Of a stretch of 64,000 nucleotides of DNA, positions 55,501 through 64,000 are shown one piece after another. This stretch comes from Pogona vitticeps (lineage: Eukaryota; Chordata; Lepidosauria; Squamata; Agamidae). Positions within the stretch are counted from its first letter, which is position 1. Each line of letters starts with the position of its first letter. The position numbers were made by a program, and so were the translations under genes. The DNA is taken from contig NC_135793.1 of assembly GCF_051106095.1 (NCBI RefSeq), positions 9,658,501-9,722,500 of the forward strand, read 5' to 3'. Below the pieces are notes generated by a model. That model saw only the letters and a program-made list of their open reading frames with translations. It did no database searches and was not told the DNA's origin.

Positions 55501-58500
55501 ATTTCCACTTTTGAGTTATTTTTCAGCCGCCATGGGCTCCATCTCTCAGAATTATTTCCAGACATACACGCAACAGGCCAAATCCTGTTCACAGAGGCAT
55601 AATGTAGAGTTGTGCCTGTGTAAATGTGCTCAGTGTTACACCTGGCAAGAAGGAATTCCCAATTCCCAAACAGCACTTCCACCTCGGTGCTATTATAAAT
55701 ATTGCCGGCATAATGTCGAGTCGTGCCCATGTTGTTGTGTTCTGCCCATTGTGTAAATCTTATTATTCTTTGTTATAAGAAAGAAAGGAAAGAAATTATC
55801 AGTTTTTCCCAGATTAGCTTGGCTGGCTGTCACACACTTCTACAACTGGGATCTCAGAGGGCATCTGTTTGCGCAGCAGGAAAGGGTGGATGTAACATTT
55901 TAATTTCAACCCTTCAGTGCCTCCGTCATCGGTTTGAAGGCACACAAAAGAGTAAAGGAGTGACATGCTTGGTGCATACAATGGTGCCTGTTGGGGAGAA
56001 GGTGAACAGAGACGGTCTTCTCACTTTCTTATAATACCAGAGAACTCACCTTCATCTGATGAAGCCAAACAGGGGGGGCATAAGAGATAAGGCAAAAACA
56101 TGTACTTCTTCACAAAGCACACAATCGAAATATGCACCTTGCTGTCAGGTGGTGTATGAAGGGACATCGATTTAGTCCCTTGAAATCGGTGGTATATAAA
56201 TCCAACTACCACCACCAAGTAGACCTTCTGGAAAAGCAGTATGACAGTGTTTTTGCGCTCATGTCCTGCCCGCCTGTGGACTTCCCTGGAATATCTGGCT
56301 GGCTGCTGTGAAAGCAACATGGCGCAGTAGGGCAGCTCGGGTCTGGCTGATTAGCTGCTTCCTTCTCTCACAAGAAACACTTACGTGTGCAAATAGGCAT
56401 AGAGCCTGACCACTGGCGGCTGGACTGGCAAACCCGCAAGGGTGCTCCTTGTCGTTCATAACCCCCATCGCAGTGGTATTCGCATGTGGCTCCGTAGTTG
56501 TTACCGGCTGAGTCGCAGGTGACGTAGCCGTGCTCGGGCGCCTTCAGAACAGGACACCGACTCACTGCCAAAGGGAAAGTCAGCCAACAAGAAGAAGGAA
56601 ACATCTCATAAAACTATCCAAACAAGGAGAGGCGCTGACATTATAGGAGGCTGATGGTAAAGCTCAGGGCAGTTGCCATAAACCGGAAATGGGTAAAGAG
56701 CAGTCCTCCAGATAGTGTGGGACTACAGTTTTCATCACTCCCAGCAAACATAAACAGTAAGGAATGCTGGGAATTGTAGTCCAACCATTGAGAGAGTGGT
56801 GTTTTGCTTGTCGTATGCGAGGTAAACATGCTATAGTTTCCTCACAATTCCATTCCACCCTGCAATGGTACATAATTGGAAAAAAACACAGACTACAGGG
56901 GAATGCTACGTAAAGTGTTCTTATCATATGAGATGACAAATATCCTCATAAAACCAGGTTCTAAGCAGTTTATCTTCCAGAGCGGGTCAAAAACATTTTG
57001 CTGCATGAGAGAGAGGGAAACGCCACCCCCATGGCTTTTTAGGCTAGTGCCCTGGATATTTTGGCCCAAGAGGTCAACATAACCCCATCCCTGAAATATT
57101 GCCAAGAAAGCAAAGAGATGACAAAAGCAAAGTAAATAACTCTTTGCTGGTCTTTCATGCCACTGTAAATCTGCTTCCTGAGTGTGTGTCCTAGTGCATT
57201 CCCTTTAAAACATGGACTGGTAGAAGTAGTTGAAGAGCAGTACTTTAGAAAGATACCTCAGGTTCGTGGCAGGTCTGAAATGGGAAAAGTTAGTTTGGGG
57301 GATTAAAGTGCCAGGAATATTCCAAATAGTATACAATACTCCTAAAATGTTTTTCTCTCTAGCTCTCAGTGTGAGAATTCAGTTGCCAAATAACTAATTT
57401 ACTTGAAAGGAGTGTAGGTGGCTGTACACATATCCTGGAACAACTGGAAGTGGGTGTTGGAGGTTTATTTATAACCTCGTATGCTGTCTGTAGTTTGAGT
57501 GACTGGGAGGAAATTTTCTGGACTGGGATAATTGTCTATTTATCCAGCACTAACTGATCTTCCTTTCGAGCTTTTGAAATTCAGAGAGAGCTCTGCCTCT
57601 CTGCTCAGTGTGCTATCCCTCTCTTTTCCTGGTTAGTGGCAGTTGTTTGTTGCTGTTGTTGATCTGTTCAGGGGCTTGTTCTGTATGCAGTAAAGAAAGC
57701 AGCATACACAAGTTTGTAATTACAGGAAACTCTGGGGAACTTTGTCGCTCTTCTCCTCAGTGGTTCTCTGTACTTCTGCTGTGTAGCAAAAGAGAATTTT
57801 TACCAGAAATTCAAAACTATGCAAGAGTGGGGACTGATTCATACGGCAGGCTGAGATGGGAAGGCTGGAGAAGGCATTAATGCTCTTCCCCCTCCTATGG
57901 CTCCAGCGAAAGATCTTCTCCAGCTGTTCTGCTAGAAATGACTGTTGGCACCAAGAACGCATCGCCTCTCAGGATAAATCCACTCTGTCTGAGTAGGTAT
58001 CAAATCATGCCGTGATACTGGATGTCTTTGCTCCCCATCATCACTTCCCTCATGGCTCCCCTTTTGTTTTTCAAGAGGTAACGGCAACCCATGCAATTTC
58101 AGACCACGAGCAACTCAGCCTCTTAAATACGATCCGAAGGGAGTATTGAGTAACTTACCATAGACTCTCACAAAAAACTTGCAGCTCGCCCGGTTGTAGG
58201 CCTGGTCGTAGACGGAGTAGCGAACCACGTGCTCTCCCTCAGAAAACTCGGATCCCGGGTCAGGGCCTCGGAGTCTCACTCTGGACTCCAAAGACAAGAG
58301 AGTTTGGTCAGGGGTGAGCAGGCGGGTCGTGTGAGGAAACCCCAGCGCGACTGCCCCTGTTGCAGAACTGAATTCGGGCAGCCATTTCTGCCCCACTCCC
58401 CAAACTCACTGTCGGATGATGCCGTCCGCAGAGTCCTTGGCCCGGGGAGGATCCCAATAGACGACGGCTGTCAGTTTGCCTGGCTCTGCCAATCGCACTC

Positions 58501-61500
58501 GGGACTCGGGGCATTGAAGTTTGGGAGGCTCTATGTCTGCTTGGGTAGAAGGAGAAAATAACTTCATGGAAGCAAACACACACACAGAGAGAGAATGTCC
58601 ACCTGAAGCCTGAAGGACAAGCCAACTGTTCCTCTTGTTTGTGCCCACCACTTTCCCATCACTCTGTGGCCTTGGTCACTGATGCTGCCTGGTACCGCAC
58701 AGTCTTTCCTGCTGCCAAGATCATGAACTGGCATTGTGAAGAGCCACAGTCCACCACCCTCAAACCTTCTGTTGCGGGTCCCATGTGAAAGAACAATGTT
58801 CCCCAAGGCCTCTAGAATCGACTACTTGTTACAAGGGCGGGTTGAGGTGGCAATTTGCCCCTCCCAGATCTGTGAAGGTTGGCTTGTTTTGTTTTATTGT
58901 GGGTCCTGCTCCTTATTTTGTTGCAGGAAGCAGAAAAAGAACACTTTTCACGTCACCTTTGCTTTTTTCCAGCAGGGGGACATAAGGGGTCCTGCACAGT
59001 TGAGGGACCTCAGAAGAGATACTGGGGCTATGTACCGTATTATTCCATGTATAAGACACCCCCATGTATAAGACACCCTGCCACTTTTCTAATCCAAAAT
59101 TAAAAAATCTAAGTGCGGCTTAGCAAATGTAGGGGGAAAGGGATCAAAGCACTGCAGGATTGCTTTGATCCCTGCTTTCCCCTCCACTTGTCTTTGTTCT
59201 CTCCTCAGCTTACTTCCGTGTATAAGACGACCCTCAATTGTTAGTCTAAAGATGTTAGACAAAAGTATAGTCTTATATACGGAAAAATACGGTACTTTGG
59301 CAATAGAGTCATGGACCATCCTTTGCCTGGCTCAGATTGTTCTGGAAGCTTTGGAGCAGGCAGGTTTTCCCAACAGTCTCTCCCCCCGCCCATCTTGCTT
59401 TCCTACTGCTTTTGCAAAAAAAGGAACTGGCTGAGGTTTGTATCAGACAAAGCCTGCAAAAGTTACTTCAGGGGTTTAAACCCCACCAACAATTTTCCCA
59501 ACCATTTATTGCCAAGGGTCGTGCTGGCTCAAGGATTCTGGAAGTTGTAGTCCTCAGAGTAACTTTGCTAACCTCGGGTGGATTTGCATGCAGGGCCAGC
59601 CAGGGTGAAAAGCCGACTGCTGGGCCCCAGAAAGGGTGAGAATTTACCTACACAAATTGGCTCGCCACCACTCCAGCGTCCGTCTTCCATGCACACACGG
59701 CTGCGATCACCCTCCAGGGAGTATCCAGGTTGGCAGGTATAGTCACAGTGAGAGTCCACCTTCACTCCATCTGAGCATTGGTATGAACCATGATGAACGG
59801 CCGGCAAGGTATGGCACCGAATCTCTGCAGGTGGAAATGACGGCAATGATCTTTAGCTGTTTCATGGAACTTGACCCCAGGGTGCCTTTTGGGGGCCAGG
59901 GGTTGGAGTGAGGCAGGCTTTACCCCAGGAGTTTATGAACTTTTGCCCCTTTAGATGTTTAGGTTTTCAATGCCCACCCACCATACTCAATGGTTAAGGG
60001 GCTTTCGGAACTGGGACCTAAACTCCCTGGAAGTTTAGATATTTCCCACCGACACTCTACAGAAAACCTAGCCTCAAACTGGGTCAAATCTTATAGCTAA
60101 GATGTGATTTAAATTAGAACCTCATTTTGTAAGAAAAATGCAGATTGTTTTACAGTGATGCTTCGCAAGACGAATGCCTCACACAATGAAAAACTTGCAA
60201 GACGAAAGCGTTTTGGGATTTTTTTGGTGACTCGCAAGACGAATTTTTCTATGGCTGTGCTTCGCAAGACCAATTTCCCCCCTTTTTTGGGGTGGTGGTG
60301 TTTGTTTTACATCACACAATCATTAGTACTATGCTTCGCGAGATGAAAATTTCACAATAAGACACGACTCACGGAACAAATTAATTTCGTCTCGTGAGGC
60401 ATCACTGTACTTGATTTGTAGTATTTTAGAGATGGAAAGGATCACGGGGGTCCCAATAGTTTGCAACCATTGGGTGTCCAGATTTTTGGACTTCAGGTCC
60501 CAGCATCCTTGACCACTGGCTATGCCGTATGGGGCCTCTGGGAGGGGAAGTCTCACAACCCAGCACTTACGTCTGCAGTAGCCAAGCCCAGACCAGCGCC
60601 GGTTGAGTAAGCACTGCACAGACTTCGCCCCAATCAAACGGTATCCCCGGTCACAGGAGAGCTCACAGCGGGTCCCCAGGCTGCTGCGGTAGCTCCCTCC
60701 ACGAGGAGAATAGCAGGTCGCCTCCCCGTGGTAGATGTTTAACAGGTGGCACCACTGAGGAACTGGAGAGAAGGAGAAAAAGACAACTGGATTTGTTTCC
60801 TACAAAAAAATACAATAAAAACCCCTTGTGAGGAGGGCCATAGGCCTCCCTACACACCTGCCCATAAGCTATTTTCCCCCAGCTGTTGTATTTCAGGTCC
60901 CTCCCCCCATTTCAGAAATAAAGTAGGGCTATCTAATGCCTTCATGTTCGGGCAGATAGCTGCTGCTTTAAGGAACCAGTTGAATCTACAATGTATTATT
61001 TCTGTGTGTGCTGCTTTTCATGTTTTTTTATGGTGTGGCTTTGTTTTATTTTGTTCTCCTTGCCTAACTTTGGATATTAGAAGGCGGTTATACTCATTGG
61101 CATCCTGACTGGGTGGATTGGGGGGGGGGGATAAAGTTGCCAAGTCATAGGGTGTTCTTCTTAAAAGGTTAGTGATGTGCCATCTGACTATGGTGCTGGA
61201 GTGCTCTGAGTTTGGACTGCTCTGACATATTTAAAACCCTGCTAGGTTACCTGCTAGCAAGGCAGAGGAGAAAGACCAGTGGCTGTCTAGTACTCACTGG
61301 TGGATATGGCTGTGCAGTTTCTTGGCTAGCCCTTTAAGAGAAGGCAAAGAAAATTTATTTCTAATTTGTTTTGTAAGTGATGCAGCACATCTGTGAATAT
61401 CCTGAGTTGTCTCTCTTCTTAAGCCACTTCAGGATATCGGAAATCCCCAATAGAAGGAACAGAGCCAAATGGGATTGCTTGTACTCCAGTAACCATTTGG

Positions 61501-62337
61501 ATGAGGGGATCCCACCAAATGCCATATTGCCCTTTTGCTTGACCCAAAGTGCCCCTATTTAGCCTGCACCTCCTTGCTCCATTTGAACCCATGAAAACAA
61601 GCCTGGGGGAAGATAATTGAAAGTACTACTTCATTGCAATCTTCTGCTGTTTTTGAGGTAAATTAGAGCTCTCTTTGTATTTAGATTTGTTAGGTGCATT
61701 TAAAAGCTGTTTGTGGATTCCACTTGTCTATCTGTTTATCTAGTTATTTAATCCCAAATCAGTATTGATCATTTTGTCACATTTATATTGCACTGTTCCA
61801 CTAAGAATACAGCTCAGAGAAGCTAGCAACCATAAAACGCAGATGAAAATAAAAACAAGTATGGGTAAAAACAAAATCTTAATTAAAGCAGAACGTTAAA
61901 ACTTCCCAGTTGAAACAGACTTAAAGGTGTGATAAAAGAAATAAACAACCCCCAAGTGATTATGCTCCTTTGTGGTAACAGATCAGCTTACATGTTAAGG
62001 ACTAGTCGCCTGTCTTTTTCAATTTTTTTTCCGTTGTGGAATTCAGTCTTTTTTTGAGTTACACATGTACAATCTGAGTAGGTCTGAGCCTTTCCAGAAA
62101 GCACAGAAGAGATGCAGAAAAGGATTGAGGATTATTTTAAGCTCATCAATTTTAAAACAACAACATACCTCGATATTCTGGAGCAGGGACATGAGGGGTT
62201 TCCTCAACATATACCTCATTTGTTTGCCCCTGTGCAGCATAGTAACCAGATCCTAGTATAAGGAGGGAAGAAACAAGAAGTAACAAGTTTATTGGACGGA
62301 TCGCATCCATACCCAACCTAGAATAGTCTCGTCTCAT
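52531..62337 (-). CDS. SRPX2: Sushi repeat-containing protein X-linked 2, complete, nine coding exons
   Basis: SRPX2 is a secreted glycoprotein that binds the urokinase receptor uPAR and promotes angiogenesis and synapse formation. Exons on the minus strand, in transcript order: 62337-62169, 60762-60571, 59824-59648, 58536-58410, 58280-58159, 56564-56385, 54651-54518, 54419-54298, 52711-52531 (TGA). All junctions are GT-AG and in frame; 467 residues against 465 in human. Order of parts: signal peptide with a Leu-rich core ([18 protein letters not shown]), NEVYVEE acidic segment, sushi 1 (about 57-120), sushi 2 (121-179), HYR domain (180-262), sushi 3 (263-322), DUF4174 C-terminal domain (about 340-465, ending [13 protein letters not shown]...). 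The sushi cysteines are present. A second in-frame ATG nine codons in (62310) could be the real start. A pyrimidine-rich AG acceptor ends at 62341, three bases before the first ATG, so an upstream non-coding exon is likely. Confidence 0.96.
53733..54156. mobile_element. Pogo/Tigger-like MITE, CTAGACGATG subfamily
   Basis: Near-duplicate in layout of the element at 11083-11509: the shared CTAGACGATGATAATCCGTT start, CCCCGTTGGAATGCACTGAA hairpin arm, GAAAGCCGCTTTGCGAACC and CAAACATTGTCCAGCGAAAT segments. TA on both sides. It sits 142 bp from SRPX2 exon 8. Confidence 0.75.
59035..59292. mobile_element. TA-flanked palindromic MITE, copy 4
   Basis: CCGTATTATTCCATGTATAA to GGAAAAATACGG with TA on both sides; the interior contains one GGGGGAAAGGGATCAAAGCA unit and its near-complement. 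In an SRPX2 intron. Confidence 0.76.
60153..60407. mobile_element. Pogo/Tigger-like MITE, GCTTCGCAAGACG subfamily
   Basis: CAGTGATGCTTCGCAAGACG to GTCTCGTGAGGCATCACTG, TA on both sides, 255 bp. The interior repeats CGCAAGACGAA units. It lacks the CCCATAGGAAC core of the others. Confidence 0.72.
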
Positions 62338-62340
62338 GAT

Positions 62341-64000
62341 CTTAGGGGAAAGAGCTTGGAAAAGTTACTGTTTTGGACTACGAACCCCAGAATCACCCAG
62401 AGTATTTTAAATGGGCTTGAATGTGGGACAATGATCCTATTGATTGGGATGGGGGACAAGAAAGTCTTTGGCAATGTTTCGGTGCCTGTAGCTGATAATC
62501 TTAAGTGTCCTTGGTTTGCTTTTTAATAACCTTGCTGTGGTGCTGTGGGCTGTGGTGGCGCTGTGGGCTAAACCGCAGAAGCCTCTATGCTACAGGGTCA
62601 GAAGACCAGCAGTTGTAAGATCGAATCCACGCGGCGGAGTGAGCACCCGTCGCTTGTCCCAGCTCCTGCCAACCTAGCGGTTCGAAAGCATGCAAATGCG
62701 AGTAGATAAATAGGAACCACTTCTGTGGGAAGGTAATAGCGTTCCGTGTCTAAGTCGCACTGGCCATGTGACCACAGAAGATTGTCTTCGGACAAACGCT
62801 GGCTCTATGGCTTGGAAACGGGGACAAGCACCGCCCCCTAGAGTCGAACACGACTGGACAAAAATTGTCAAGGGGAACCTTTACCTAACCTTGCTGTGCA
62901 TGCACAGTTTGTAGGTAGAATCAGAGACTCGTGTCCGCGCCCCCAATCCTCCGCCTCTTGTGGGTGCATGCAAGAAAAGACAAGATTGCTGCCACTTTGG
63001 TTTAGGAGACTAACAGAGACAGAGAATGGACACTAGAGAATTAAATAGAATCAACTGTACTGAATATATCATAGGAGAAGCGAATATTTATAAACAGCAT
63101 TTTGTGCTGCAATTAGCTTATTCTATGAAAATGAGCACTGGGCTTATGTTTTTAAATTGTTGCAGAGTCTTTCTGGTAAAATTCCTTTTTGCTACACAGC
63201 AGAAGTACGGAGACTCAAAGAGAGAATAGCAACAAGTTCCTCAGATGGTCCACTTCAGTAACTCAGAGACATTTGTAGGAGAAAAAAAAAAGTTTAATTC
63301 CTCATCGTTGCAAGCAGATCAATAGCAAACAAACAACTGACTCCAGCAGACTTTAGCAAAGAGATGGGGCTTTCTTTGAAATCAAAGGTTGGGAAGAATA
63401 ATTTATTAGTGATGGATAGATAATCACCCCAGCCCAGAAAAATGTTCCTCCCAGTCCCACATATTGCAGACAGTATGTGAGGTTGCAAATAAAATTCCAA
63501 ATGATACTGGCTCTCCCATTTCAAAATAAAGCTTTAGTTGTAGCAGATAGCCCTCCAGTATCAATATTCACAAAATATGTAAATATTTTCTCCCCCACAG
63601 CAGCTACAGCATCAGTTTGTTAGCAGGCAACAGAATTTCTTGTGCCAGTTTCATTAAGTAGAGGAAGTGCCACAGGGATATAGAGGACCAGGGAGCAGAT
63701 TAAGTCCATTCCATCACTCAAAAAATCCACGCATGTTTCTGCTCCCTTCCATCAGACTCATAGGGCTATCTAAATTAATTCCTTATTAGAATTCGGCCCG
63801 GAACCTCAGAGCAATCGCTGTGTATATTTCTGCTTCTTATGTGTACTGAATAAATATTGCCCCGAGAAATAGGAAACCAATCTGCTAAGATGTGCTACTG
63901 CCAAACTTTAACTGCTCCCTCATACTTTGCCCGGAGAGGGAAATATAAGGGGGAAAAACAAATCAAATCAAAACGAAACACTTCTGTCTTAAAATGTTAG
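62341..64000. other. Upstream of SRPX2 coding region
   Basis: This is SRPX2 5' intron or upstream DNA. It contains one Sauria SINE (62540-62886). No CpG island and no convincing non-coding first exon is visible, so the SRPX2 promoter is probably beyond the right edge or is CpG-poor. Confidence 0.5.
62540..62886 (+). mobile_element. Sauria SINE, copy 5
   Basis: TGGTGGCGCTGTGGGCTAAA head, GATCGAATCCACG B box, CAAGGGGAACCTTTACCT tail. The duplication AACCTTGCTGTG is perfect at 62528-62539 and 62887-62898, the cleanest in the window. Confidence 0.92.

Noticed and set aside
58906-59000. Possible additional SRPX2 exon between the second sushi exon and the HYR exon.
   Set aside because: The flanking exons join in phase without it and match the human protein directly.

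Overview
This window is vertebrate nuclear DNA and almost certainly comes from a squamate reptile (lizard or snake). It has long introns, consensus GT-AG splice sites and CpG-island promoters. Its repeats are typical of squamates: Sauria-type tRNA SINEs, BovB/RTE LINE fragments, L2-like LINE tails, and many short hAT and Tc1/mariner-type DNA elements. I saw no prokaryotic features, CRISPR array or retroviral element.

Four protein-coding genes were rebuilt exon by exon; every junction keeps the reading frame. (1) CSTF2, minus strand: exons 1-8, running from the start codon at 10148 down to 2806; the rest lies off the left edge. (2) TYW2/TRMT12, plus strand: seven coding exons, 12090-17994, 475 residues. 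(3) SYTL4 (granuphilin), plus strand: sixteen coding exons, 27287-49433, 684 residues, with a probable non-coding first exon in a CpG island near 21.6 kb. (4) SRPX2, minus strand: nine coding exons, 62337-52531, 467 residues.

CSTF2 and TYW2 are head to head across a CpG island that holds two YY1-like sites. SYTL4 and SRPX2 are tail to tail. The order and relative orientation of SRPX2, SYTL4 and CSTF2 match human Xq22.1 as I know it. TYW2 is the exception: in human the orthologue (TRMT12) is an intronless gene on chromosome 8, whereas here a multi-exon copy sits between CSTF2 and SYTL4. The four genes do unrelated jobs (mRNA 3'-end processing, tRNA-Phe wybutosine synthesis, secretory-granule docking, secreted synapse/uPAR ligand), so this is a conserved neighbourhood, not a pathway cluster.

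Introns and intergenic DNA are packed with non-autonomous elements: five copies of a nearly perfect palindromic hAT element with readable 8-bp target duplications, two other hAT elements, nine pogo/Tigger-like elements flanked by TA, four other TA-flanked palindromic elements, five Sauria SINEs, four copies of a second tRNA-headed SINE group with two kinds of tail, and BovB and L2 fragments. I did not find a new biological system. The observations most worth following are the multi-exon TYW2 locus, a conserved hairpin core shared by diverged pogo-like elements, and a perfect hairpin-forming element inside the TYW2 3' UTR.
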